Source: Thermoplasmata archaeon | Lineage (GTDB): Archaea > Thermoplasmatota > Thermoplasmata > Methanomassiliicoccales > Methanomethylophilaceae | Assembly: GCA_015063125.1 (NCBI GenBank) | Contig: SUTB01000001.1 | Span: 558,001-622,000, forward strand | Direction: 5' to 3' | Length of the DNA stretch: 64,000 bases | Shown: positions 1-9,041 of the stretch, in pieces | How the letters are laid out: every line of letters begins with the position of its first letter | Position numbering within the stretch: the first letter of the stretch is position 1 | The notes under the pieces: model-generated | What the model saw: the letters and a program-made list of their open reading frames with translations, nothing else | The model's database searches: none | What the model was told of the DNA's origin: nothing | Translations under genes and position numbers: made by a program

Positions 1-131
1 TTGTCCTGTACTACATCAATCCCGGATATGAAGGGCTCATCGGAATAGTGGAGATCTTCTTGGGATTGGCGATAGCGATAGCATCCAACTTCATCAAGAG
101 GCAGTATTCAGTCCCTACCGTAGCCGGGTGA
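1..131 (+). CDS. C-terminal end of a membrane protein (5' truncated)
   Basis: An open frame enters from the left edge (reading from base 3) and stops with TGA at 129-131, giving 42 residues. It contains a hydrophobic helix (GIVEIFLGLAIAIASNF) followed by a basic KRQ tail, so this looks like the last transmembrane segment of an inner-membrane protein. The stop lies 4 bases before the TTG start of the MptE-like gene, and GGTGA over the stop codon could serve as its ribosome-binding site, which suggests co-transcription. The family cannot be told from 42 residues. Confidence 0.55.
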   Translation, partial: VLYYINPGYEGLIGIVEIFLGLAIAIASNFIKRQYSVPTVAG

Positions 132-135
132 TCCG

Positions 136-771
136 TTGGATTTCTCAGAGTGGGAACCCATCTACATTGAGATCCTGAACGACCTCGGTTACAGCCGCGA
201 TGAGGATGAGAACTCAGTACGCATACTCAAAGCGGTAACATTGAATTCCGATCTCCGCTCGGGCGACGATGCGGCAGAGATGCTGGGGGATGTGGTCACA
301 GTCGTGGGGAACGCTCCATGTCTCGAGGCGGACATCTCTAGAGGGGTAGAGGGAACGGTTCTATGCTCAGGTTCCGCCGTTGGGAGATTGATGGCCCAGA
401 GCATCATACCGGACATGGTATTCACCGACCTTGACGGGGATACCGATCCCCAGATAGAGGCCAGTTCCAAGGGGGCATTCACCTTCATACATGCCCACGG
501 GGATAATGCTGATCTGATCATGAAGTATGCCGGCATGTTCAAGGGGCCTGTCGTCCTGACTACACAATCCGCTCCGGAGTACACAGTGTTCAACTACGGA
601 GGATTCACCGACGGGGACAGAGCCTTTTGCTTCGCCAGACATTTCGGTGTCAAGGACATACACCTGGTCGGTTTCGACTATGATAATCCCATGCCCAAGG
701 AAGGATCGGATCCTGCTGTGAAGAAGAGGAAGCTGGTCTGGGCCAGAAAGATCATCCAATCCCAATGCTGA
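136..771 (+). CDS. mptE: 6-hydroxymethyl-7,8-dihydropterin pyrophosphokinase, MptE-like (DUF115)
   Basis: A 211-residue cytosolic protein of the archaeal MptE / DUF115 family. The family transfers pyrophosphate from ATP to 6-hydroxymethyl-dihydropterin in the pathway to tetrahydromethanopterin, the one-carbon carrier of methanogens. Family features visible here are the N-terminal FSEWEPIYIEIL segment, VTVVGNAPC (about residues 53-61), VFTDLDGD with acidic metal-binding residues (about 95-102), HAHGDN (about 119-124) and LVGFDYDN near the C-terminus. The start is TTG at 136, chosen because the family begins exactly there and a GGTGA site lies just upstream. The stop is TGA. Confidence 0.85.
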   Translation: MDFSEWEPIYIEILNDLGYSRDEDENSVRILKAVTLNSDLRSGDDAAEMLGDVVTVVGNAPCLEADISRGVEGTVLCSGSAVGRLMAQSIIPDMVFTDLDGDTDPQIEASSKGAFTFIHAHGDNADLIMKYAGMFKGPVVLTTQSAPEYTVFNYGGFTDGDRAFCFARHFGVKDIHLVGFDYDNPMPKEGSDPAVKKRKLVWARKIIQSQC

Positions 772-779
772 TTCCACTC

Positions 780-797
780 ATCCTATTATTATAGGAT
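780..797 (+). promoter_or_regulatory. Dyad with TATA element before the M50 protease gene
   Basis: An inverted repeat (TCCTAT, 4-base loop, ATAGGA) carries an AT-rich TATA-like centre about 30-40 bases before the ATG at 827. It is placed to be the promoter of the M50 gene and could be an operator or the end of the mptE transcript. Confidence 0.4.
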
Positions 798-826
798 GAA
801 GGCTTTGTCTGCACTCGAGGCATAGC

Positions 827-2440
827 ATGGATACGGCATACTTGGTCATGATCATTCTCTGTGTCGTCTACATCCCAATTTGGTTCTGGGTGTGGAGGAA
901 TCCTGAGAAAGCGGCCAAGTACCATCTTGTCAAGTACGGTCCGACCGTCATGATCAAGACCCAATTGGGTATCAAGGCCATGGACAGGATCGGGAAGCAC
1001 CGTCTGTTCTGGCGCGTCTTCGGATTCATATCGAGGCTGCTCTCAGCCATCCTGTTCTTCATCATGATGTACATGCTGATCATGTCACTGCTGGCCCTTC
1101 CTTCCAGAATAGGTTCCGGAGGAATAGGCATCCAGTATGCTCTGGCCATCCCGGGATTCAACCCCATGCTGCCGCTCACATACGGTATCCTTGCACTATT
1201 CATCGCCATGGTCGTCCATGAGATGGGTCACGGCATCCAGTCCAGGGCCAACGACTGCAAGGTCGATTCCACCGGACTTCTCTACGGAGTCGTACCGCTG
1301 GGAGCCTTCTGCGAGCCTAATGAGGAAGAGCTCAAGCATCTCTCCCGCAGGGCTCAGATGGATGTCTACTCTGCAGGAATATCGGTGAACACATTCGTCG
1401 CAGTCATATCGCTGGTGCTGATGCTGCTGATATGCTCGGCCATTCCCGTGGCTACGTTCTCAAACGAGGTCGATGGGGATCTGCCCGGAATCTATTCCAT
1501 CGATGAGGGCTCCCCAGGATACCTATCCGGTCTGACCACATCAGCTTTGATCACAGGTGTCAAGGAGGTCGACGGCGAGGATTATCTACCAGTCTATGCC
1601 GATGTATACGGCAGATATGTTTCGATAGGTTCAGATTTGGAATTCTCTCCGCTGAACACGTATCAATTGCGTTACGTCCTAGGAGACGGCGTCGTCAGAT
1701 ATTCGGAACCTTTGCAGATGGGTGCTCTGATCAAATCAGTCACTAATAACAGTCCTGCCAGTTCAGCGGGATTGCAGCCACTCAACTATCTCTACTCCAT
1801 CACGATAACCGATGATGATTCAACCACGGTCTACGAGATACATGACGCCAATGACTTCATGTCGACCATGGCCAAGACGCACGCCGGAGACAAGGCTACT
1901 ATCACCACCGCTACAATCGCCGAGGACGGAAACATAGAGCTGCATGATTACGAGACCACGCTCACGGCATCCGGATCGCAGGGTTACCTCGGACTGTCGG
2001 TGACCAATTCCGGTTTCACCCTCACCACTCCGACCATCATGATGGATTCCGCCACGAATCCGTTCAAGAACTGCACGGATCCGCTGAGTTACGTCCAGGC
2101 TCTGTTGACCTACCTTTCAGGCCCGCTGAACGGTCTGGACCCCATTCCGGACAAGATCACATGGTGGTATGACGCCCCCGGCGGAGACCTCACATGGATT
2201 ATCGTGAAGATACTGTATTGGGTGTTCTGGTTGGACATCCTGCTAGGCATTTCCAATGCTCTCCCGGCCTATCCTTTCGATGGAGGATTTTTATTTGAAG
2301 GAGGCATCAATTGGTTGTTGGAGCTCCTAGGTATCAAAGATGAGGAGAGGCGCAGGAAACTGTCGGAGAGCATCTCCGGCTCGATATCCAACGTCGTACT
2401 GCTCATGTTCTTCCTAGTCCTGCTCGCATTCGTAATATGA
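827..2440 (+). CDS. Site-2-protease-type M50 membrane metalloprotease with PDZ-like insert
   Basis: A 537-residue intramembrane zinc metalloprotease of family M50. The zinc site HEMGH is at residues 131-135 and the partner aspartate lies in LPAYPFDGG (D485), as in S2P enzymes. Hydrophobic segments surround both motifs (about 5-25, 70-95, 110-140, 180-205, 455-480, 510-535). The region of about 215-400 between them is soluble and looks like one or two PDZ domains (one containing SPGYLSGL, another SPASSAGL). Such proteases cut membrane-bound substrates, often anti-regulators, but the substrate here is unknown. ATG start with GAGG just upstream; followed by corA after 19 bases. Confidence 0.85.
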   Translation: MDTAYLVMIILCVVYIPIWFWVWRNPEKAAKYHLVKYGPTVMIKTQLGIKAMDRIGKHRLFWRVFGFISRLLSAILFFIMMYMLIMSLLALPSRIGSGGIGIQYALAIPGFNPMLPLTYGILALFIAMVVHEMGHGIQSRANDCKVDSTGLLYGVVPLGAFCEPNEEELKHLSRRAQMDVYSAGISVNTFVAVISLVLMLLICSAIPVATFSNEVDGDLPGIYSIDEGSPGYLSGLTTSALITGVKEVDGEDYLPVYADVYGRYVSIGSDLEFSPLNTYQLRYVLGDGVVRYSEPLQMGALIKSVTNNSPASSAGLQPLNYLYSITITDDDSTTVYEIHDANDFMSTMAKTHAGDKATITTATIAEDGNIELHDYETTLTASGSQGYLGLSVTNSGFTLTTPTIMMDSATNPFKNCTDPLSYVQALLTYLSGPLNGLDPIPDKITWWYDAPGGDLTWIIVKILYWVFWLDILLGISNALPAYPFDGGFLFEGGINWLLELLGIKDEERRRKLSESISGSISNVVLLMFFLVLLAFVI

Positions 2441-2459
2441 GGAAAAAGAGGTGAAAAAG

Positions 2460-3404
2460 ATGATCGATATCTACGAGATGGTTAACGGCAAGGTCGCAAA
2501 GACCGACGAGATCAAGGACAACGTATGGATCAACATGGTGAATCCCACCGTTGAGGAGATCGACGCTGTGCAACAGGCTCTAGGTATCGATAGGGAAGCC
2601 CTCACCGCCGCTCTGGATGACGAGGAGGGTTCCAGGACAGAGGTGGCAAAGAACTATTCTATCGTCTTGGTCGATGCACCTACCAGGGAGTGGAGGAACG
2701 GACACGAGGAGTTCACAACCTTCCCTATCTCCATCACGCTCACGGACAAGGTCATCGTTACCGTCTGTCTGCAGCCCCTGTTCGCTATCAACAACATCCT
2801 GTCGTCGATGAACAAGTACATCAACACAGTGGATGTCACCAACAGGTCGCGCTTCCTGCTCCAGATCCTCTTCAGGATTGCAATCAACTATCAGTCCGAC
2901 CTCAAGTACATCGAGGTCAAGCGCAATGCGATCGAGGAGTCGATACGCAAGGCCACCAAGAGAGAGGACCTGTTCGAGCTCCACGAGTTGGAATCCAACC
3001 TGGTCTACTTCAAGACCAGTCTGTCTGTGAACGCTTCCATCATAGAGAGGATCAGCAGGCAGTCCAGGCTCATCACGACGCCCGAGGACAGGGAGCTCAT
3101 AGACGATGTCATAGTCGAGACCAACCAGGCTCTGGAGATGACCACCACGTACTCGCAGATCATCAAGGGTACCAGGCAGCTCGTAGAGGCCGATCTCAAC
3201 AACTCCCTGGCGAACGTCATGAAGTTCTTGACATCGATCACTCTGATCATCTCGATTCCGACTATGATCGCCAGCTTCTACGGAATGAACGTGGAGCTTC
3301 CGGGAGGAGGCTACGAGTACACGTTCGTCATCCTGCTGATCATCATGGTCGTGCTCTGCGCCATATCCGTCGTGATATTGCGCAAGAGAGGTCTTTGGCG
3401 CTGA
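2460..3404 (+). CDS. corA: CorA-family magnesium/divalent cation channel
   Basis: A 314-residue CorA-type channel. The large N-terminal cytosolic domain is followed by a long helix, then two C-terminal membrane helices (about 255-275 and 290-310). The signature GMN lies between them in the segment SFYGMNVELPGGG. The family forms pentamers that conduct Mg2+ or Co2+ inward. I chose ATG 2460 because GAGGTG lies 6 bases upstream; a GTG at 2451 is in frame but overlaps that site. The gene is in series with the M50 protease and with marker 2, which starts 5 bases after the stop. Confidence 0.9.
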   Translation: MIDIYEMVNGKVAKTDEIKDNVWINMVNPTVEEIDAVQQALGIDREALTAALDDEEGSRTEVAKNYSIVLVDAPTREWRNGHEEFTTFPISITLTDKVIVTVCLQPLFAINNILSSMNKYINTVDVTNRSRFLLQILFRIAINYQSDLKYIEVKRNAIEESIRKATKREDLFELHELESNLVYFKTSLSVNASIIERISRQSRLITTPEDRELIDDVIVETNQALEMTTTYSQIIKGTRQLVEADLNNSLANVMKFLTSITLIISIPTMIASFYGMNVELPGGGYEYTFVILLIIMVVLCAISVVILRKRGLWR

Positions 3405-3409
3405 TCACC

Positions 3410-4387
3410 ATGGTAGATCTGGAGAAACTCGCTAACGCCATCCGTACCTATCCCGGGGTCACCAGGAAGAACGCCATCCACAAGGTCGTGGACATGTTCC
3501 CTACCTCCGGTTTCCCCAAGGTGATCGCTGCCGAAGGTGAAGATGCCGCTGTTCTGGAGAACGGTGACCACTGCGTCCTGTTCGCGGCAGACGGTATCAT
3601 GGAATCCCTCATGGAGGCCGATCCCTATCTGGCAGGCTATTACGCTGTTCTCGTGAACGTCAACGACATAGCCGCCATGGGCGGACGCCCTCTGGGGATG
3701 GTCGACGTCCTCTCAATGAACGATGGCAAGGGCGAAGAGGAGGTCATTCGCGGAATCCAGGCGGGTATCAAGAAGTTCGGAGTACCCATAGTGGGCGGCC
3801 ACACACATCCAGACTGCGACTACAGGGCGATTGAGATCTCCATAATCGGCTCGGTGAAGAACGGTGATGCTCTGCTCAGCTCCACTGCACAGGCAGGGGA
3901 CGATATTGTCTTCGTGATAGATCTGGACGGCCGCTTCCCAGAGTCTGTCCCCTATACTTACGATACCACATTCTCCAGGTCGGATGAGATCGTCCAGGCA
4001 CAGCTTGAGGCCGTAGCAGTCATCGCAGAGAAGCACCTGGCCCATGCATGCAAGGATATGAGCAATCCGGGACACCTCGGTACACTCGGAATGATGCTGG
4101 AGACCTCCTGCAAGGGTGGGCTGGTCGATGTGAACAAGATCCCTATCCCGGAGGGAGTGGATCCAATCGAGTGGTCCAAGATCTATCAGGGATGCGGATT
4201 CGTTTTCTCTTGCGACCCATCGCATTCTCAGGAGATTATCGATCTATTCGCCCAGGTATGCTGTGCCGGTGCCGTTGTGGGGAAGGTGGACGATTCCAAT
4301 GTCCTGAAGATAACCGATGGAAAGCAAACCGTCACGCTTTTCGATTTCGATAAGGACATCATAACCGGTGTCAAAGTTAAGAAATAA
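3410..4387 (+). CDS. Methanogenesis marker protein 2 (AIR synthase-related)
   Basis: A 325-residue member of the PurM/AIR-synthase-like family restricted to methanogens and relatives (marker protein 2). ATP-grasp-like PurM features include the N-terminal FPTSGF and the acidic EGEDAAVLENGD segment, VNVNDIAAMGG (about 84-94) and the GGHTHPD motif (about 132-138). The exact reaction is not established for the family. ATG 3410 is the right start: an open frame continues upstream only as antiframe of corA. The stop (TAA) lies 2 bases before the 3' end of the convergent SRP RNA gene. Confidence 0.88.
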   Translation: MVDLEKLANAIRTYPGVTRKNAIHKVVDMFPTSGFPKVIAAEGEDAAVLENGDHCVLFAADGIMESLMEADPYLAGYYAVLVNVNDIAAMGGRPLGMVDVLSMNDGKGEEEVIRGIQAGIKKFGVPIVGGHTHPDCDYRAIEISIIGSVKNGDALLSSTAQAGDDIVFVIDLDGRFPESVPYTYDTTFSRSDEIVQAQLEAVAVIAEKHLAHACKDMSNPGHLGTLGMMLETSCKGGLVDVNKIPIPEGVDPIEWSKIYQGCGFVFSCDPSHSQEIIDLFAQVCCAGAVVGKVDDSNVLKITDGKQTVTLFDFDKDIITGVKVKK

Positions 4388-4389
4388 GT

Positions 4390-4696
4390 GTCTGGCCACA
4401 GCGGTTGTTCTCGCATCCGTCCCCAAGTTGACCATTTCGCGCCTCAACCCTGCGATCCCGTAAACGTCAGTGGTTCGAAGTAAGGCTGCTCCCGTCAGGA
4501 CCTGACCCGGTTCCCCCGATTAATGCCTGGAGAACGACCCTCCGGCCGTTTCTAAGACAAACTCCGACTCTACAGGACAAGATTTCATAGTTGCTTGATG
4601 GGCTCAAGGACATCAACGGGCCCGCCCGCTGCTGTCACCCCCGCGTATTGACGATTTCGGGTATAGGGCACGCCAAGCACCCCGGTCAAGCCAAAC
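4390..4696 (-). ncRNA. ffs: Archaeal signal recognition particle 7S RNA
   Basis: Read on the minus strand, 4507-4484 gives the conserved SRP54-binding helix 8 (GGTCAGG then TCC, with GGGAGCAGCC on the other side). The 5' part has the archaeal helix 3/4 pattern (CCGGGGTGCTTGG then CCCTATACCCGAAA). The ends pair: GTTTGGCT at 4696-4689 with GGCCAGAC at 4397-4390, an 8-bp helix that I used to set the limits. At about 307 nt the length is normal for archaea. The RNA scaffolds SRP19 and SRP54 for membrane targeting. It is tail-to-tail with marker 2. Exact ends are within a few bases. Confidence 0.9.
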
Positions 4697-4715
4697 AATA
4701 GGTAATTCTTGATGT

Positions 4716-4730
4716 TGTTAAAAAAACTAA
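4716..4730 (-). promoter_or_regulatory. TATA-like promoter element of the SRP RNA
   Basis: An AT-only tract (TTTTTTTAAC on the minus strand) is centred about 27 bases before the inferred 5' end of the SRP RNA at 4696, the normal archaeal TATA distance. Confidence 0.5.
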
Positions 4731-4788
4731 TGCACAATAAATCCAAGTCGTTGAATGTCTCAAAATTAGGCCAGTAATTGCTGGTACG

Positions 4789-4843
4789 TCAATTTTATAT
4801 ACCAAACTATCATAACCCCAATTACCGTGCTATGTGTTAGCAC
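4789..4843 (+). promoter_or_regulatory. Promoter and leader hairpin of the symporter operon
   Basis: TTTTATATA at about 4794-4802 is a good archaeal TATA box, placing the transcription start near 4825. The 5' end of the leader then forms a hairpin (GTGCTA at 4827-4832 and TAGCAC at 4838-4843, 5-base loop), about 20 bases before the first ATG. A role for the hairpin in mRNA stability or regulation is inference. Confidence 0.5.
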
Positions 4844-4862
4844 GCCACATTGGTGATTGAAA

Positions 4863-4997
4863 ATGAGTATCTTAGGCCTAACGGACCCCTGGGTAGTAGC
4901 CGCATACGTAGGATGCATACTGTCTGTTGCGTTCTGCATCTGCTACAGCATAAAGAAAGGCAGGGAGCCCGACGATGGAGATGATTTGGATGACTGA
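4863..4997 (+). CDS. Small symporter-associated membrane protein (44 aa)
   Basis: A 44-residue ORF, too short for most gene callers. It has one transmembrane helix (WVVAAYVGCILSVAFCI), a basic stretch (KKGRE) and an acidic tail (about nine residues, mostly D). Its stop overlaps the start of the sodium:solute symporter, so the two are translationally coupled. Small single-helix proteins in this position are known as symporter small accessory proteins; the match here rests on position, size and topology. It follows directly after a TATA box and hairpin leader, and starts before the symporter, so it is the first gene of the operon. Confidence 0.75.
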   Translation: MSILGLTDPWVVAAYVGCILSVAFCICYSIKKGREPDDGDDLDD

Positions 4998-6624
4998 CGG
5001 GGTCGATCTCGTAATCTTCGGCGCAATGACGGCGGTGTTCATCGCTGTCACGCTGTTCCTCGGTTGGTACGGATACAGGAACACCAAGAACAACCAGGAG
5101 TTCCTTCTAGGACGCAACAAGACCAGTCCGTTGATCATCGCTCTGTCCTATGGGGCAACATTCCTAAGTGCTTCTGCCGTCATCGGTTTCGGTGGTCAGA
5201 CTGCCGTACACGGAATGTCATTGATGTGGCTTTGCTTCCTGAACCTCTTCGCAGGTCTGGTCGTAGCATTCATTATCTTCGGTAAGAGGACAAGAAGGAT
5301 CGGCAGAAAGCTCGGTGCAGCAACATTTGCGGATTTCCTTGGAAAGGTATACAACTCCAAGGGGATCAGGGTGTTCACTGCGATATTGATCCTTGTGATG
5401 ATGCCTATCTACTGCGCTGCAGTTCTTAAGGGAGGAGTGAACTCCCTGGCGGTCATCACAGGCCTTACAGAGTACTACAACCTCATTCTGATCGGACTTT
5501 CCCTTGTCGTTGCCATATATGTCGTATACGGAGGTATCATCGCTGTCATGTACAACGATGCTTTCCAGGCATTCATCATGTTCGCTGGTATGCTGGTCAT
5601 CCTCTTGGTGACCTGGGCATACACCGGCGGAATCACCGCAGGAAATGAGTCTCTAGTTAGCCTCTGGGATGCCAGGATGGGAGACATATCCGGAATCGGA
5701 GTAGCGGACGGATTCAACGGATGGACAGAAACGTCATCATTCGGAACCCGCGAATGGCTTACCGTCGTGACCACATTCATCATGGGTGTAGGCATCGGTG
5801 CGTTGACGCAGCCCCAGCTGGTCGTCAGGTACATGTCTGCTAAGTCCGACAAGGATCTTGACAAGTCCCTTCTCATAGGATCGATATTCATCTTGGTGGT
5901 TGTCGGCGCCGCATACACCGTAGGTCCTCTGACCAACGTGTTCTTCACAAACGAGCACGGAATGTTGTCTTACGAGTACCTCACCAGCATGGGTCTCGGA
6001 ACGGATTTCATCATCCCGCAGTACATCCTGGAGGTGTTCAGCAACATCACGTTCGGTGAGGTATTCGTCTCGCTGTTCCTGCTGTCGCTGATCTGTGCTT
6101 CCATCTCGACAATCAGCGCCCTGATGCACACCATCGGAGTCGCTGGGGGATACGATCTGTACTCGGAGTTCAAGAGCAGGAAGACCGGAATCAGAGCGGA
6201 TTCACAGAACATAAACCTGAACAGGGCGTTCATCGTCGTCTTCATGGTTCTCGTGGTGGTTTACTGCTACATGATGCCCAGCGACATCATCGCTAAGGCG
6301 ACTTCAGTGTTCATGGGAGTCACCGCTGCCGCATTGCTGCCAGCTTACTTCCACTCTCTGTACTCCAAGAGACCGAACAGGAAGGCTGCAGTGGCGAGCA
6401 TCGTCGTCGGTACCACGGCGTACATGTTCTCCGCACTCTTCCTGAATGCTGGTATGAGCATATTCCTGCCAATCTGCAAGATGATTACCGGATCGGCCGT
6501 GCTTTTCCCGGGAACCACCATCGCATTCGTGGATCCCCTGGTGATCTCGCTGCCTCTTTCGATAATCGTAATGGCAATCATGGTATTAGTTCAGAAAAAA
6601 GAACCAAATACAGTGAGCGCATAA
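4975..6624 (+). CDS. Sodium:solute symporter (SSS family)
   Basis: A 549-residue inner-membrane transporter with about 13 helices. SSS features visible are the N-terminal helix, NNQEFLLGRN, the FLSASAVIGFGGQTA region and GIGALTQPQLVVRYMSAK (about 265-285), typical of the family core. The family moves an organic solute with Na+; the substrate cannot be read here. The start is uncertain: in-frame ATGs lie at 4975, 4981 and 4990. GGAG at 4977-4980 is well spaced for 4990, which would also overlap the stop of the 44-residue ORF in an ATGACTGA junction, so 4990 may be the true start. A winged-helix regulator follows. Confidence 0.88.
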   Translation: MEMIWMTDGVDLVIFGAMTAVFIAVTLFLGWYGYRNTKNNQEFLLGRNKTSPLIIALSYGATFLSASAVIGFGGQTAVHGMSLMWLCFLNLFAGLVVAFIIFGKRTRRIGRKLGAATFADFLGKVYNSKGIRVFTAILILVMMPIYCAAVLKGGVNSLAVITGLTEYYNLILIGLSLVVAIYVVYGGIIAVMYNDAFQAFIMFAGMLVILLVTWAYTGGITAGNESLVSLWDARMGDISGIGVADGFNGWTETSSFGTREWLTVVTTFIMGVGIGALTQPQLVVRYMSAKSDKDLDKSLLIGSIFILVVVGAAYTVGPLTNVFFTNEHGMLSYEYLTSMGLGTDFIIPQYILEVFSNITFGEVFVSLFLLSLICASISTISALMHTIGVAGGYDLYSEFKSRKTGIRADSQNINLNRAFIVVFMVLVVVYCYMMPSDIIAKATSVFMGVTAAALLPAYFHSLYSKRPNRKAAVASIVVGTTAYMFSALFLNAGMSIFLPICKMITGSAVLFPGTTIAFVDPLVISLPLSIIVMAIMVLVQKKEPNTVSA

Positions 6625-6648
6625 AACAACACAAGTGGTAGGACGACT

Positions 6649-6927
6649 GTGACCAGAGAGAAGTCTGTTGCATCCTTCGAGGAGAAGCATCTGATATCGA
6701 TAATGATGTACATGTCGATAAACGAAGAATGCAAGAAGATGGACATCTACGAGCAGATCACGTCGAACCCACGCATACCGGAAAAACTCGACCGTCTGGA
6801 GGGCATGGGTCTGATAAAACAGATCCATGACCCCAACCAGAGATCCATCATCATTTCTCTAACCCCCAAAGGGAAGCAGGTCTGCGATCTCCTGAAAGAA
6901 GTGGACAGGCTGATCAAGTCGGAATAA
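6649..6927 (+). CDS. Winged-helix transcriptional regulator (92 aa)
   Basis: A 92-residue protein with a MarR/PadR-like winged helix: a recognition-helix region around MDIYEQITSNPRIPEKLDRL, a turn GLIKQ, and a wing ending in SIIISLTPKGKQV, then a short helix. GTG start at 6649. It begins 24 bases after the symporter stop, so it is likely in the same transcript and may regulate that transporter. The arrangement matches two other short regulators in this window (34.7 and 35.3 kb). Confidence 0.7.
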   Translation: MTREKSVASFEEKHLISIMMYMSINEECKKMDIYEQITSNPRIPEKLDRLEGMGLIKQIHDPNQRSIIISLTPKGKQVCDLLKEVDRLIKSE

Positions 6928-7093
6928 ACCGGGAGCATCCCAGCATTCTTCGGCATTCCGACCATTGACGGACACTGTGCTCGGGCATCTCAGATATCAA
7001 TTATGCCCGCTGATGCCCCACATCTATAGTCAAAGTATTAAGGGCGAAGAGCATGGAGGTGTCTAGATTGCATTTGGATGGAGGTGAAGTTCA

Positions 7094-7588
7094 GTGAGGC
7101 ATGTGTGCATCGGATGTGGAAACGAGATCCCCGAAGGTCAGGAGTTCTGTTACGTATGCGGTGCCTTGGTCAAGGATTCTCTTATGACTAACGATGACGG
7201 TAACATCATCAACGTTCCTTACTGTAAGAATTGCAACTCGCCTGTCCCCAGAGGACTGGAGACATGTCCAAAATGCGGAGAGCCTGCGGATATCACCCCT
7301 ATAGACATGGGCTTCACCAGACCCAAGAAGTTCGGAGCAATGGATTACATAGCTTTGTTCTTGGCCATCGTACCGGGATTCTTCAACGTGTTCGGATTGG
7401 GACAGATAGTGATGAAGAGATGGTCAAAGGCCTTCTTCTACATCTGCGCCACGATAATGCTATACTATCTGGCTCCAAGTCTAATGACGACTTCGTCCTC
7501 CTACATGCTGCTGATAGTCGTAGAGATGTTCATCTTCCTGTTGTCCATAATGGATGTCTACAACGCCGTTCTGAGAGGTGAGTCGTGA
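7094..7588 (+). CDS. Double zinc-ribbon membrane protein
   Basis: A 164-residue protein with two N-terminal CxxC-x(n)-CxxC zinc ribbons (CIGCGN...CYVCG, then CKNC...CPKCG), a linker, then two or three hydrophobic helices (about 80-160). GTG start at 7094 with a strong GGAGGTGA site 6 bases upstream. Its last base pair shares the A of the rfcL start codon (TGATG), so it is coupled to rfcL. The function is unknown. A related protein is encoded at 27.0-27.4 kb on the other strand. Confidence 0.75.
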   Translation: MRHVCIGCGNEIPEGQEFCYVCGALVKDSLMTNDDGNIINVPYCKNCNSPVPRGLETCPKCGEPADITPIDMGFTRPKKFGAMDYIALFLAIVPGFFNVFGLGQIVMKRWSKAFFYICATIMLYYLAPSLMTTSSSYMLLIVVEMFIFLLSIMDVYNAVLRGES

Positions 7589-9033
7589 TGGACTGGACAG
7601 AGAAGTACCGTCCTAAGACACTCGATGACGTCATAGGCAATCCAGGAGCCGTGAGCTCGTTGAGGCTCTGGGCCGAGTCCTGGGAAAAAGGCATACCAGA
7701 GAAAAGGGCGGTCGTGCTGATAGGCACTCCGGGAATAGGGAAGACCACTTCCGCGGAAGCATTGGCCATGGATATGGGCTGGTCAGTAGTGGAGATGAAC
7801 GCTTCGGACCAGCGTACGGGGGATGCCATCGAGAACATCGCCATTCGCGGATCCAAGTTCAATACCTTCTCTGATTCGGGTGAATACCTCGATACGGGCA
7901 AAGGGCAGCGCAAGCTGATCATCCTGGACGAGGCCGATAACTTCTTCGGCAATGTGGACAGGGGCGCGATCCCCGTCATCACCAAGCTGATCAAGGAGAC
8001 GCTCCAACCGGTCATACTCATAGTGAACGATTACTACGAGCTGTCACGCAAATGCAGCGCGGCCAAGACCGATACGCTCCAGATAACTTTCCAAAAGCCC
8101 AAGGCCGTTTCCATGGCCAAGGCACTATACAAGATCGCCGAGGCAGAGGGTATCGAAGTGGATCCCGATGCAATGATGATGATCGCTGAGAAGGCCAACG
8201 GGGATATGCGTGCAGCTGTCCGTAATCTGGAGGCGCTATCGCTCGGCCAGACACACGTGACTGCTGCGATGGCCGAGGACCTCTCCACCCGTGACAAGCG
8301 CAACGACATGTACGCTCTCATGTCCGCTATATTCAGATCGAACGACGCGATGAAGTCCCGCAATCTCTTAAGGGATGTGGATACCGATCCGCCAGAGTTG
8401 GAGCTTTGGGTAGATGAGAATCTTCCTTACGAGTATCTGGACAAGGGAGATCTCGTCCGCGGATACGAGAAGCTCTCACGTGCTGACATCTATCTCGGCA
8501 GGGTTCAGAGGAGGCAGTACTTCGGCTTCTGGTCCTACGCCAGCGACACTATGACTGCTGGGGTCAACTCGGCCCGTATGAGCAACAGGTTCTCACACGA
8601 CCGTCTTCATTTCCCATCATATCTGATGAAGATGTCCAGGAGCAAAGGCGTCCGCGCTCTCAGGAAGAGCATAGACCTCAAGCTTGCTATCTATCTACAC
8701 ACTTCTACAAGGCGTGCTGATCTGGACATCCTGCCCTATCTGAAGCAGATGATCGCAAATGATTCTGATCTCAGGATCATAGTTACAAAGGAACTCATGC
8801 TGGAACCGGAGGAACTAGGATTCCTTCTGGGGAAGAAACCGGATTCCAAGGAAGTAAAGGCCGTATTCGCTGCTATCGAAGCAGATTCTGTCCCTGAGGT
8901 CAAAGAGCCCCCAATCAAGAAGGCGAAACCAAAGAAGGCTGAACCCGTACCCGAGCCTGCACCTGTCGAGGAGAAATCCGCCGAACAATCCAATGATCGC
9001 AAGAAGAATCAGGCCAGCCTTTTCGATTTCTGA
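7588..9033 (+). CDS. rfcL: Replication factor C large subunit
   Basis: A 481-residue AAA+ clamp-loader subunit that, with the small RFC subunit, loads the PCNA clamp on primer ends. It starts MDWTEKYRPKTLDDVIGN, the usual RFC opening. Walker A is GTPGIGKTT (about 47-55) and Walker B IILDEAD (about 110-116). A Lys/Pro/Glu-rich linker leads to a C-terminal QASLFDF, which fits a PCNA-interacting peptide. ATG 7588 is chosen over GTG 7585 because the family begins at this Met-Asp-Trp. The gene for the small subunit is not in the window. Confidence 0.93.
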   Translation: MDWTEKYRPKTLDDVIGNPGAVSSLRLWAESWEKGIPEKRAVVLIGTPGIGKTTSAEALAMDMGWSVVEMNASDQRTGDAIENIAIRGSKFNTFSDSGEYLDTGKGQRKLIILDEADNFFGNVDRGAIPVITKLIKETLQPVILIVNDYYELSRKCSAAKTDTLQITFQKPKAVSMAKALYKIAEAEGIEVDPDAMMMIAEKANGDMRAAVRNLEALSLGQTHVTAAMAEDLSTRDKRNDMYALMSAIFRSNDAMKSRNLLRDVDTDPPELELWVDENLPYEYLDKGDLVRGYEKLSRADIYLGRVQRRQYFGFWSYASDTMTAGVNSARMSNRFSHDRLHFPSYLMKMSRSKGVRALRKSIDLKLAIYLHTSTRRADLDILPYLKQMIANDSDLRIIVTKELMLEPEELGFLLGKKPDSKEVKAVFAAIEADSVPEVKEPPIKKAKPKKAEPVPEPAPVEEKSAEQSNDRKKNQASLFDF

Positions 9034-9041
9034 GTGGTAGC

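Noticed and set aside
2690-3409. N-terminal extension of marker protein 2 by 240 residues
   Set aside because: The extension is a shadow of corA in another frame, rich in Gln, Arg and His; family members begin at ATG 3410.
4228-4447. Small minus-strand ORFs at the end of marker 2
   Set aside because: They overlap the 3' part of the SRP RNA and the antisense of marker 2 and have no protein features.
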